Assembly (NCBI RefSeq): GCF_900169075.1
Contig: NZ_LT827013.1
Location: forward strand, 153,319 to 217,318
DNA length: 64,000 nt
From: Chryseobacterium phocaeense
GTDB taxonomy: Bacteria; Bacteroidota; Bacteroidia; Flavobacteriales; Weeksellaceae
Direction: 5' to 3'
Part shown: in pieces, positions 9,032 through 16,619 of the stretch
How the letters are laid out: each line of letters starts with the position of its first letter
Numbering within the stretch: the stretch's first letter is position 1
Notes under the pieces: generated by a model
Told to the model about the DNA's origin: nothing
The model's input: only the letters and a program-made list of their open reading frames with translations
Database searches by the model: none
Program-made: the position numbers and the translations under genes

Positions 9032-9039
9032 CAAAGATA
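9032..9039 (-). promoter_or_regulatory. Predicted aspS -7 element
   Basis: On the minus strand this reads TATCTTTG, a full match to TAnnTTTG. Transcription would start near 9027 and leave a leader of about 75 nt before the ATG at 8950. Confidence 0.55.
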
Positions 9040-9060
9040 AGATTTTTGAAGGTTTTATAA

Positions 9061-9084
9061 ACAAAAAAACTTCCTTTCGGAAGT
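9061..9084 (-). terminator. Terminator of the ankyrin gene
   Basis: On the minus strand ACTTCC-GAAA-GGAAGT forms a six-pair stem with a GAAA tetraloop, followed directly by seven T's. It lies about 25 nt past the stop at 9110. Confidence 0.88.
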
Positions 9085-9109
9085 CTTGTATTATTTTAAG
9101 GGCTTTTAA

Positions 9110-9463
9110 TTATTGAGCTCCTTTTTGTATCAACAGTTGTTGGGTTTGTTCTTTATTGCCCAGTTTGGCTAATGCAAGAGGAGTTTTGCCGTTACACTCC
9201 TTATTTACGTCCGCCTGGTTATCCAATAGAAATTTAATAATGTTATTTCTACCGTAAAGTGAACTGAAACCCAGTGCGCTGAAGGTTTCATTCTTAAGCG
9301 GGAAGCACTTATTATAATCTGCTTTTGAAAAGTTCTTTTTAAATGTAGCAACGTCGTCAGACTGGATGGCCTGCATCTGTTTTTTGCTCAACGATTGTGC
9401 AGACAGCATATTGGCAGATACTGAAATGACAAGTAGAAAGGTAGTAGAGATTATTTTTTTCAT
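9110..9463 (-). CDS. Small secreted ankyrin-repeat protein
   Basis: The 117-aa protein has a Sec signal peptide (MKKIISTTFLLVISVSAN, then LSAQ) and about two ankyrin repeats. The second is well formed: SLYGRNNIIKFLLDNQADVN, then GKTPLALAKLGNKEQTQQLL. Ankyrin repeats mediate protein binding; the partner is unknown, and the signal peptide suggests the periplasm. I chose the ATG at 9463 because it opens directly into the signal peptide; in-frame ATGs further up (9472, 9487) would add a short polar leader. It is a stand-alone gene with its own terminator. Its upstream region is shared with the divergent MATE gene. Confidence 0.8.
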   Translation of the reverse strand: MKKIISTTFLLVISVSANMLSAQSLSKKQMQAIQSDDVATFKKNFSKADYNKCFPLKNETFSALGFSSLYGRNNIIKFLLDNQADVNKECNGKTPLALAKLGNKEQTQQLLIQKGAQ

Positions 9464-9541
9464 AAGATTCATTTTAACATGATACAAATCTAAATTAATT
9501 TTTTGATATAACTAACTTATTTTTAATAAGAATTGAATTTG

Positions 9542-9549
9542 TATTTTTG
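9542..9549 (+). promoter_or_regulatory. Predicted -7 element of the MATE gene
   Basis: TATTTTTG fully matches TAnnTTTG and stands 27 nt before the ATG at 9576. Confidence 0.5.
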
Positions 9550-9575
9550 GCATTCAGATAAATATTGATTAGAAA

Positions 9576-10970
9576 ATGACCCGATATATAGATTTTTTGA
9601 AAAAAGCGTTTAGCGGTGAAGACGTTGATTATACCAAAATAACCATAAGAAGCGCTGTCCTTCTGCTGGCTGTTCCTATGATGCTGGAAATGGCTATGGA
9701 GTCTGTTTTTGCACTGGTAGACCTGTATTTTGTAGGACATCTGAAAGAAAGCGGATATGCTATCCAGACGGTTGGTTTAACGGAGTCTGTATTGTCCGTA
9801 ATGTATTCTATCGCTATAGGAATGAGTATGGCGGCAACGGCTTTGGTTGCAAGGAGAATCGGGGAGAAAAATCCGGAGCAGGCTTCCAGAAGTGCCGCGC
9901 AGGTTTTACTGGTTTCATTGATCATTACCTTGGTTCTGAGTTTAGTTGGAGTCATTTATGCAGAGGAAATTCTCATCCTGATGGGCTCAAAACCTGAGGC
10001 CGCCGCATATGGAAAAGATTTTACCCGCCTTATGATGGGAAGCAGTGTCATCATTATGCTTTTATTTCTGATCAACGGGATTTTCAGGGGTGCAGGAAAC
10101 GCTGCGATTGCCATGAAGTCTCTGTGGATCGCCAATATAGTGAATATTATTCTCTGTCCGGTTTTGATTAAAGGTTTCGGACCTGTTCCGGCAATGGGAC
10201 TTACGGGAGCTGCTTTGGCAACGACGATCGGAAGAAGTGTCGGGGTAGTGTATCAGCTGTATCATCTCCTGGTGGCAGATACCCAGATCCGTATTGCACT
10301 TCCGTACTTCATTCCTGACTTTAAGCAGATAAAAGGGATTGTCAAAATTGCTACACCCGGTATTTTTCAGTTTGTCATAGCTTCGTGCAGCTGGATTTTC
10401 CTTGCCCAGCTGGTGGCCACTACCGGGGGTGAAAATGCTTCCGCAGGCTATCAGACTGCTTTAAGACTGATGATGTTCTTTATGCTTCCTGCCTGGGGAC
10501 TCAGCAATGCTGCTTCCACACTGGTAGGGCAGAATATGGGAGCGAATGAAATGCTGAGGGCGGAACAGTCTGTGATGAAGACCGTAAAATACAATGTGAT
10601 CTTTATGCTGGCTGTCAGCTTAATTTTTTTCCTGCTCGGAGATTTCCTGGTAGGCTTTTTTACACAAGAGCCGGAAATTAAAGATTTTGCTAAAAATGCC
10701 CTGCACATCATGTGTACAGGATTTATTTTCTATGGAATCGGGATGGTGCTGATCAATGCGTTTAACGGAGCAGGGGATACCTGGACACCAACCTGGGTGA
10801 ATTTTTTCGGGTTCTGGCTGTTTCAGATTCCACTGGCCTATTTCCTTTCCAAATATTTTGGAATGGGACCCAAAGGAGTATTCATATCCATTCCCGCAGC
10901 GGAAACTTTAATTACGATTGTTGCATTCATCTTGTTTAAAAAAGGGAAGTGGAAGACGGTGAAAGTGTAA
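9576..10970 (+). CDS. MATE family efflux transporter
   Basis: A 464-aa inner-membrane protein of about 12 transmembrane helices in two homologous halves, the MATE layout. Helix 1 carries LLLAVPMMLEMAMESVFALVD, and each half has the usual loop after its second helix (GMSMAATALVARRIGEKN; GLSNAASTLVGQNMGA). It would export cationic drugs or metabolites using a Na+ or H+ gradient; the substrate cannot be read from the sequence. The gene stands alone, divergent from the ankyrin gene. The length fits the family. Confidence 0.93.
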   Translation: MTRYIDFLKKAFSGEDVDYTKITIRSAVLLLAVPMMLEMAMESVFALVDLYFVGHLKESGYAIQTVGLTESVLSVMYSIAIGMSMAATALVARRIGEKNPEQASRSAAQVLLVSLIITLVLSLVGVIYAEEILILMGSKPEAAAYGKDFTRLMMGSSVIIMLLFLINGIFRGAGNAAIAMKSLWIANIVNIILCPVLIKGFGPVPAMGLTGAALATTIGRSVGVVYQLYHLLVADTQIRIALPYFIPDFKQIKGIVKIATPGIFQFVIASCSWIFLAQLVATTGGENASAGYQTALRLMMFFMLPAWGLSNAASTLVGQNMGANEMLRAEQSVMKTVKYNVIFMLAVSLIFFLLGDFLVGFFTQEPEIKDFAKNALHIMCTGFIFYGIGMVLINAFNGAGDTWTPTWVNFFGFWLFQIPLAYFLSKYFGMGPKGVFISIPAAETLITIVAFILFKKGKWKTVKV

Positions 10971-11230
10971 GGATGGGAGCTGGGAGAGAGAAGATGGAAG
11001 TTCTTGAAGTCTGAAAACAGAATTTTACAGCAACTTTATTAATTTTTAAAAAAAACAGATTTGATCAAATTCCATGACTGTTGTTTAATATAAATACCAG
11101 GTATTAACTTCCAGCTTCCAGCCACTTAATCTGAAATTTCTTATCCCGAACTCAGGTTAATCTTAAAATTGGCTTAAGGTTATTTTTCCGACTGATATTA
11201 CCTCCATCTCCCGTCTTCAAACTTCCTTCT
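10971..11230. repeat. Degenerate purine-rich intergenic repeat cluster
   Basis: Short words rich in GGGAG, CTGGGAG and GATGGAAG follow the MATE stop (10973-11000). Their complements recur twice further on, as CTTCCAGCTTCCAGCC (about 11109-11124) and CTCCATCTCCCGTCTTC (about 11202-11218). The arrangement is an imperfect inverted set. No coding potential is seen. The remainder up to 11322 is AT-rich and should hold the promoter of the Thx gene. Confidence 0.5.
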
Positions 11231-11322
11231 TTACTCACTTTTATAAAAATTTTAACAGCCTTAATTTTTTGGTGTAGAGCATATTGCCTAATTTAGTTAA
11301 ACACTAAAAAATATCTATCACT

Positions 11323-11439
11323 ATGGGAAAAGGCGACAAAAAATCAAGAAGAGGAAAGATCAATTCAGGGAGTTATGGTAAAAGGAGACCAAGAAAATCT
11401 TCCAAATCAACAGGATCATCCGAAAAAGCTAAAAGCTAG
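11323..11439 (+). CDS. 30S ribosomal protein Thx
   Basis: This 38-aa, very basic protein starts MGKGDKKSRRGKINSGSYGK and continues RRPRKSS before a short Ser/Lys tail. The start is the signature of the small-subunit protein Thx, which sits in the head of the 30S subunit near 16S rRNA and stabilises it. The gene is easily missed because of its size. It has an ATG start, an A-rich leader (CACTAAAAAATATCTATCACT) and a strong hairpin terminator 23 nt after the stop. It is transcribed alone. Confidence 0.9.
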   Translation: MGKGDKKSRRGKINSGSYGKRRPRKSSKSTGSSEKAKS

Positions 11440-11462
11440 ACTAGTAAGTAGTCTGCAAAAAT

Positions 11463-11494
11463 AAAAAGGCTGAAGATCACTCTTCAGCCTTTTT
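11463..11494. terminator. Bidirectional terminator between the Thx and DUF937 genes
   Basis: Perfect 14-nt arms AAAAAGGCTGAAGA and TCTTCAGCCTTTTT flank a TCAC loop. T runs on both strands serve both convergent genes. Confidence 0.92.
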
Positions 11495-11510
11495 GATATA
11501 CAAAATTAAA

Positions 11511-12167
11511 TTATTTTCCTCCTAAAATATTACCAAGGATACTTCCTAATCCGCCTCCTTGCTGCTGTTGCTGACCGCCACCGCCAAGTACGCTTCCCAG
11601 AATGTCGTTAAGCGGATTTCCTCCGGATTGTGCTTGGCCGCCGCCTAAAACACTTCCCAGGATATCGTTTAACGGATTGGATTGCTGTGCCTGAGCCTGG
11701 CTGGATGCATTTCCAAGGATACCTCCCAAAAGGTCTCCCAAACCTCCGGCTCCTACATTATTCTGCTGTTTTTCTTTACCGATGTATCCCATGATCACGG
11801 GAGCCAGCATCGCTAAAATAGGCCCGATTTTGTCGATGGAAATTCCTGTATTTTGAGAAAGCTGATTTTCAACATTGCTTTTCTGGCCTCCAAAAACATG
11901 GTCAAGGATAGATCCTCCTTCTGCCTGTCTTGCTTCTGCCTGAGATGCATCGTCAAGGATACTTCCGTCATGGTCCTTATCCAGAGCATTATTTAAAGCT
12001 TCTGCTTCTTTAGCGTCTTGAGATTTGTTTCTGAGGTAAGAGATCACCAAAGGGGCAGCTACTGCCAAAAGAGCGATAATCTGATTGCGGCTGATCCCGA
12101 ATTTGTTTTCTGCCTGCTCAGCAACCTGGTTGCTGGTGTTACCTGTAAGTAGGTCAATTAAACTCAT
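11511..12167 (-). CDS. DUF937 domain protein with Gly/Gln-rich repeats
   Basis: The 218-aa protein has two helical DUF937-type segments (about 15-50, QIIALLAVAAPLVISYL, and about 100-130, KIGPILAMLAPVIMGYIG). A low-complexity C-terminus repeats NPLNDILGSVLGGG twice (near residues 163 and 184), with a poly-Gln and Gly tail. There is no signal peptide. The biochemical role of the family is unknown. The repeats and the amphipathic helices suggest self-assembly, but that is inference. The gene has its own terminator and an A-rich leader. Confidence 0.8.
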   Translation of the reverse strand: MSLIDLLTGNTSNQVAEQAENKFGISRNQIIALLAVAAPLVISYLRNKSQDAKEAEALNNALDKDHDGSILDDASQAEARQAEGGSILDHVFGGQKSNVENQLSQNTGISIDKIGPILAMLAPVIMGYIGKEKQQNNVGAGGLGDLLGGILGNASSQAQAQQSNPLNDILGSVLGGGQAQSGGNPLNDILGSVLGGGGQQQQQGGGLGSILGNILGGK

Positions 12168-12250
12168 AGTTTGTGTTTATTTTAAAGTATTAAGTAAATC
12201 AAAGTTATCAAAAAAAATCAGTCGCAAATTTTTTTATTTCACAATAAATG

Positions 12251-13510
12251 TTAAAGTTTTTTGATTTCCTCTTCGGTGTATCCTTTGCTTTTTTTCAACC
12301 TTATATAATCTTCGGCACTGGTGATGACCCAGTAAATAGGTTCAGTCGCTGTCTTTTTATCAATGGTGAATTCAAGGATCCCGGCATTGTCATTCATCCA
12401 GGGAAGCATGTAATAATTCAGGCCGCCTTTATATTGTTTGAATGCATGAAGCTCTTTTCCTTTCTCTGTAGACAAAGCCACTTTATAAGCTGCGACATAT
12501 CCAAGAGGAATAAGCAGGCATGCCCACGAATATTTTTTCAGAAAGGCATATTTTGGAAGCGAAAGTCCATATCCCACAGACAATGCAAAAATATTATTAA
12601 AGGGAAGGAAGAATACATAATTGTCCGAAACCGCATAAAATGTGGAAAACCCGTACACGCAAACCGACCCCGCAAGGAAAACGTAAAACATTTTTCTGTT
12701 GGTTCTGTAAAGGAATACAGCACCCATTACTCCAAAAAATGTAAATACATTGAAATTAAAGATCAGATAGGCAAATGACTGGAAAAAATCTTTGATATAC
12801 TGTACAGGAGTTTTCCTGAAGGATTCTGCTACCCAGTTTCCACGGTCTGAACTGTAAACAGAGTTGGCTGAATATCCCTGAGACATATTAAGAATAAACA
12901 GGGAAACAAAAAGAATCCCAAAGGCCAGCAAAGCGCTGTACATATATTTTTTCTCATGCCTGAAATAGAAAAGAAACACCAGAAAAGCCGGAATCAGAAG
13001 GATATTCTGGATATGAACCCAAAGGCTGATTCCCAGAAAAATACCGGCAGCTGTGATATAAATTTTTTTATGCTCCGTAAAGCTTTTGATCATCGAAAAG
13101 AAAAAAAGGCTGATCCAAAAAGAATTGTAGGTGTATACCTCCACAATTTCTGCATTTCTCCAGAAGGAAAAGCCAAATCCGAACACAAATGCGGCTGTAA
13201 GTGATGTCCATTCTGTTTTGGTGATGGCTTTCACCGTGAGATAAATAACGGGAATGGTAGCAGCGCCCGACAAAATAATAAGCCAGCGGCTTGCTTCAAT
13301 AGCATCCAGGCCCGTCAGGTTTTCAATTAAAATAACCGTATTGATATAAAGAAAATGAGTGGTCGCAGTAGCTAGTGTAATGTATTCACCTTTTTCCGCT
13401 TCAAATACAAAACCGATGCAGTCGGCAAAAGGAACCTTAGAAAAGCTTCCGGCATAATAAATTGCCAGAAAAATAAAGAACAAAAGTACGGCAGACAGGT
13501 ATTTCTTCAT
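12251..13510 (-). CDS. DUF2723-like polytopic membrane protein, probable GT-C fold
   Basis: The 419-aa protein has about ten transmembrane helices. An early periplasmic loop contains the acidic pair in SFKVPFADCIGF-type context (near residue 30), then EYITLATATTHFLY and FGFGFSFWRNAEIVEVYTYN. These match the DUF2723 family, which has the topology of GT-C glycosyltransferases that use lipid-linked sugars. A soluble tail of about 70 residues (PIYWVITSAEDYIRLKK) closes it. It lies 1 nt from the DUF2480 gene upstream and is probably co-transcribed with it. The glycosyltransferase role is inferred from topology only. Confidence 0.72.
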   Translation of the reverse strand: MKKYLSAVLLFFIFLAIYYAGSFSKVPFADCIGFVFEAEKGEYITLATATTHFLYINTVILIENLTGLDAIEASRWLIILSGAATIPVIYLTVKAITKTEWTSLTAAFVFGFGFSFWRNAEIVEVYTYNSFWISLFFFSMIKSFTEHKKIYITAAGIFLGISLWVHIQNILLIPAFLVFLFYFRHEKKYMYSALLAFGILFVSLFILNMSQGYSANSVYSSDRGNWVAESFRKTPVQYIKDFFQSFAYLIFNFNVFTFFGVMGAVFLYRTNRKMFYVFLAGSVCVYGFSTFYAVSDNYVFFLPFNNIFALSVGYGLSLPKYAFLKKYSWACLLIPLGYVAAYKVALSTEKGKELHAFKQYKGGLNYYMLPWMNDNAGILEFTIDKKTATEPIYWVITSAEDYIRLKKSKGYTEEEIKKL

Positions 13511-13511
13511 A

Positions 13512-14021
13512 TTAATTCTTTACAATAGGCACATTGGAGCAGGCCTCCCCGAACATTAATGATTTTACAATGGGTTTCAGTTGCTCAACAAGCTCTATGT
13601 AGGCGTTTTCAGGAATTTCTTTATCAGAGCATCCTTTTACCAGCACTCTTTTGCCTCTCATATCTTCGAAATCATAGGTCTGGATAACGTTATGCATTAA
13701 GATCACTTCCAGATCCTCACGGTTTCCGAATACGATCTTTTTGGCTACGTCTGTAAGTTTAGCCGTCAGTACAAAATAAGCCCAAAGCGGAACAATAGTA
13801 TCCACAGAATTGTAAATGTAGATGTAGGCGTCTTTGTATGCTTCAACGTTGATGGCTTCCACCTTTTCTCTGAAATCTTTTTCCTTCAGAATCATTTCCT
13901 GGAACAGAAAATCTTTTAGGTCGATACCTATCCTGGCACCTTTCGGAAGGAGAGTGGAGAGGTCAAAATTCACAAGACCGCTTTCAGCAACTTTATTTCG
14001 GATTTCAAATTCTTCTGACAT
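13512..14021 (-). CDS. DUF2480 family protein
   Basis: A 169-aa soluble protein of the DUF2480 family, which is conserved in Bacteroidota and has no known function. Recognisable parts are the N-terminus GLVNFDLSTLLP, the helix around LKDFLFQEMILKEKDFRE, and the C-terminal KGCSDKEIPENAYIELV. I prefer the ATG at 14021 (MSEEFEI), with a -7 element at 14041-14048 close upstream; the in-frame codon at 14030 would leave almost no leader. The gene is followed after 1 nt by the GT-C-like membrane protein gene, so the two form an operon. Confidence 0.8.
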   Translation of the reverse strand: MSEEFEIRNKVAESGLVNFDLSTLLPKGARIGIDLKDFLFQEMILKEKDFREKVEAINVEAYKDAYIYIYNSVDTIVPLWAYFVLTAKLTDVAKKIVFGNREDLEVILMHNVIQTYDFEDMRGKRVLVKGCSDKEIPENAYIELVEQLKPIVKSLMFGEACSNVPIVKN

Positions 14022-14040
14022 TTTTATCATTATCTTTGGA

Positions 14041-14048
14041 CAAATTTA
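14041..14048 (-). promoter_or_regulatory. Predicted -7 element of the DUF2480 operon
   Basis: The minus strand reads TAAATTTG, a full TAnnTTTG match, about 20 nt before the ATG at 14021. Confidence 0.5.
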
Positions 14049-14172
14049 CAAATTAAGATCAAGCAAAACTTAATTTGTTCTCTATCCTTACCATAGAAAC
14101 CTCCCATAATCCTATTGAGGTCTTAGGAAGTCCCTGGTGGTAGTTAAAACAAAATAAAAGATTTCGGAAGAA

Positions 14173-15276
14173 ATGAAATATTATATTATTGCAGGAGAAG
14201 CTTCGGGAGATCTGCATGGGAGCAATTTAATGAAAGCCCTTTTGGAGAAAGATCCGAATGCTGAAATAAGATTCTGGGGCGGCGATCTTATGAAAGCCCA
14301 GGGAGGAACGCTGGTAAAGCATTACCGGGACCTTGCCTTTATGGGATTCCTGGAAGTAGCCATGAATCTGAGAACCATCCTGAACAACATCAAATTCTGT
14401 AAAGAAGATATTAAGAAGAATCGACCTGATATTCTGATCCTGATCGATTATCCCGGATTTAACCTGAGGATTGCCAGATTTGCAAAAGAACTGGGGATCA
14501 AGGTTGTTTATTATATTTCCCCGCAGCTCTGGGCCTGGAAAGAAGGCCGCGTAGAGATTATTAAAAAGTATGTGGATGAAATGATGGTGATCCTTCCGTT
14601 TGAAGAAGAATTTTATCAGAAACATGACGTTCATTCCCATTTCGTAGGACATCCGCTGCTGGATGCTATTTCCAGCCTGAAAGAGATCAGCCCGGAGGAA
14701 TTTAAAAAAGAAAACGGGCTCAATGAAAAAGAGATTATTGCACTGCTGCCGGGTTCCAGAAAACAGGAAGTAGAGAAGATGCTGGAAATGATGCTTTCCG
14801 TGAGACCTTATTTCAAAAACTATCAGTTTGTGATAGCCGGTGCTCCAAGCCTTCCGAAAGAATTTTATCAGAAGTATGTGGATGATAACGTACATTTTGT
14901 GTCCAACAGAACCTATGATCTTCTGAGGTGCTCGAAAGCAGCTTTGGTGACTTCAGGAACTGCAACGCTGGAAACCGCTTTACTGAATGTCCCGGAAGTG
15001 GTGTGCTACCGCGGAAGTAAGATTTCCTACGCTATTGCGAAAAGACTCGTAAAGAACATTAAATATATTTCGTTGGTCAATCTGATTATGGACAGGGAAG
15101 TGGTAAAAGAGCTGATCCAGACGGATCTGAATACTAAAAATCTCGTGGAAGAGCTACAGAAAATCATAGAAGGCGAAAAAAGGAACCAGGTTTTGGAAGA
15201 TTATCATCTTTTAAGAGAAAAGCTTGGTGGTAAAGGGGCAAGTGAGAAAGCTGCTGAGGTGATTTTGAATATGTAA
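14173..15276 (+). CDS. lpxB: Lipid-A-disaccharide synthase
   Basis: LpxB transfers the glucosamine unit of UDP-2,3-diacylglucosamine to lipid X, giving the lipid A disaccharide at the inner face of the cytoplasmic membrane. The 367-aa GT19 protein begins YYIIAGEASGDLHGSNLM, the donor-proximal signature. It contains the YISPQLWAWKEGR block (about 117-130), FVGHPLLD (about 160), LLPGSRKQEV (about 197-206) and SGTATLETALLNVPEVVCY (about 262-280). The length is normal. It precedes the GH99-like gene by 42 nt on the same strand. Confidence 0.97.
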   Translation: MKYYIIAGEASGDLHGSNLMKALLEKDPNAEIRFWGGDLMKAQGGTLVKHYRDLAFMGFLEVAMNLRTILNNIKFCKEDIKKNRPDILILIDYPGFNLRIARFAKELGIKVVYYISPQLWAWKEGRVEIIKKYVDEMMVILPFEEEFYQKHDVHSHFVGHPLLDAISSLKEISPEEFKKENGLNEKEIIALLPGSRKQEVEKMLEMMLSVRPYFKNYQFVIAGAPSLPKEFYQKYVDDNVHFVSNRTYDLLRCSKAALVTSGTATLETALLNVPEVVCYRGSKISYAIAKRLVKNIKYISLVNLIMDREVVKELIQTDLNTKNLVEELQKIIEGEKRNQVLEDYHLLREKLGGKGASEKAAEVILNM

Positions 15277-15318
15277 AATACTGCGTAACCTGATCTTCCG
15301 GGATCTGCTTAATTTTTT

Positions 15319-16413
15319 ATGACCATGAATTGTAAAAGCTTATTGATACTGATTCTGTTAATAGGAACTTCCGTGAAAAGTTTTGCCCAAAACAGTAAAT
15401 CAAGGGACGATGTTCAGATTTTCTATTACGGATGGTATGCCAATCCTGCTGTAGATGGGAAGTATGAGCACTGGAATCATGATATTCTGCCACACTGGAA
15501 TAATCCGAAATGGAACAACCTCGGACATTACAAAGGAGGAGATGATATTGGTGCCAATTTTTATCCTGCTTTGGGAAATTACAGTTCCAATGATCCGGAG
15601 ATCATTAAAAAGCATATGAAAATGATCAAAGATTCTGGATTGGGAGTCGTGGTTTTAAGCTGGCTGGGAAAAGATTCTTTTGTAGATAAAAGCATTGCCA
15701 AATACCTGGATGCAGCGGATCAGTTTAATCTGAAAGTCGCTTTTCATATTGAACCTTTCTATAAAAATATAACGGAGCTGAAGGAACAGCTTTCTTACCT
15801 GGTGCAAACCTATTCCGGGCATCACGCCTTTTATAAAAAAGACGGCAAACCACTGTATTATGTATACGACAGCTATAAAATCTCACCGGAAGAATGGGCG
15901 AAGCTTCTTTCCGCAAATGGTGAAAATACCGTCCGGAATACAGAATTAGACGGACTTTATATCGGATTGTGGGTGGAAAAAGAGCATGTGGAATTTTTTA
16001 AAAACTCAGGTTTTGATGGGTTTTATACTTATTTTGCCAGCGAAGGTTTTGTTTTCGGGAGTACTACTTCCAATTGGAATTACCTTTCACAGTTTGCAAA
16101 AGAAAACAAGCTTATTTTCATCCCGTGTGTTGGTCCGGGGTATTCGGATACCAGAATAAGACCCTGGAATGAAGCCAATTTCAAAAGCAGGGAAAACGGG
16201 AAGTACTATGAAAGAATGTTTGAGGCAGCTGCAAAATCCAATCCTGATTTTATAGGAATCACTTCTTTCAACGAATGGCATGAAGGTACCCAGATAGAGC
16301 CTGCAATTCCTAAAAAGGCAGGCGATTTCCAATATGAAGATTATGGAAAAGATCCGTGGTTTTACATTAAAGAAACCAAAAAGCTGACAGACCGGTATTT
16401 AAAAGGTAAATAA
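15319..16413 (+). CDS. Secreted GH99-like endo-alpha-mannosidase family protein
   Basis: The 364-aa protein has a Sec signal (LLILILLIGTSVKSFAQ) and a single domain of the glycoside hydrolase 99 type. The start FYYGWYANPAVDGKYEHWNH resembles eukaryotic MANEA, and FNEWHEGTQIEPA (about residue 314-326) is the C-terminal catalytic-site signature with acidic residues. GH99 enzymes cut alpha-mannoside or alpha-glucosyl-mannose linkages inside glycans. Bacteroidota usually keep them in polysaccharide utilisation loci, but no SusC/SusD pair is nearby. It may process host or yeast mannans, or a self glycan; that is inference. It follows lpxB on the same strand. Confidence 0.82.
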   Translation: MTMNCKSLLILILLIGTSVKSFAQNSKSRDDVQIFYYGWYANPAVDGKYEHWNHDILPHWNNPKWNNLGHYKGGDDIGANFYPALGNYSSNDPEIIKKHMKMIKDSGLGVVVLSWLGKDSFVDKSIAKYLDAADQFNLKVAFHIEPFYKNITELKEQLSYLVQTYSGHHAFYKKDGKPLYYVYDSYKISPEEWAKLLSANGENTVRNTELDGLYIGLWVEKEHVEFFKNSGFDGFYTYFASEGFVFGSTTSNWNYLSQFAKENKLIFIPCVGPGYSDTRIRPWNEANFKSRENGKYYERMFEAAAKSNPDFIGITSFNEWHEGTQIEPAIPKKAGDFQYEDYGKDPWFYIKETKKLTDRYLKGK

Positions 16414-16619
16414 GTGTAAAATCTTCTGATGGTGATTTTAAAATATAAAGTTGTTCTGGTTGGGACAGCTTTTATTTTTTCGCAAAAAATGGATTTTACA
16501 GCAAATAATCAGGCCCTCAATTAGCCATTAAATAGAATAGAGTCTTGTAATCCTGCAAAATCCGTGTTAGTGAAAATTCAGATAAATTAATATTTTTTTG
16601 AAGATAAAAATGAGATCAT

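Noticed and set aside
12248-12778. 176-aa plus-strand frame over the GT-C-like gene
   Set aside because: It is the antisense of transmembrane segments, with no promoter or family similarity.
14227-14895. 222-aa minus-strand frame inside lpxB
   Set aside because: It is a shadow of the well-supported lpxB gene on the other strand.
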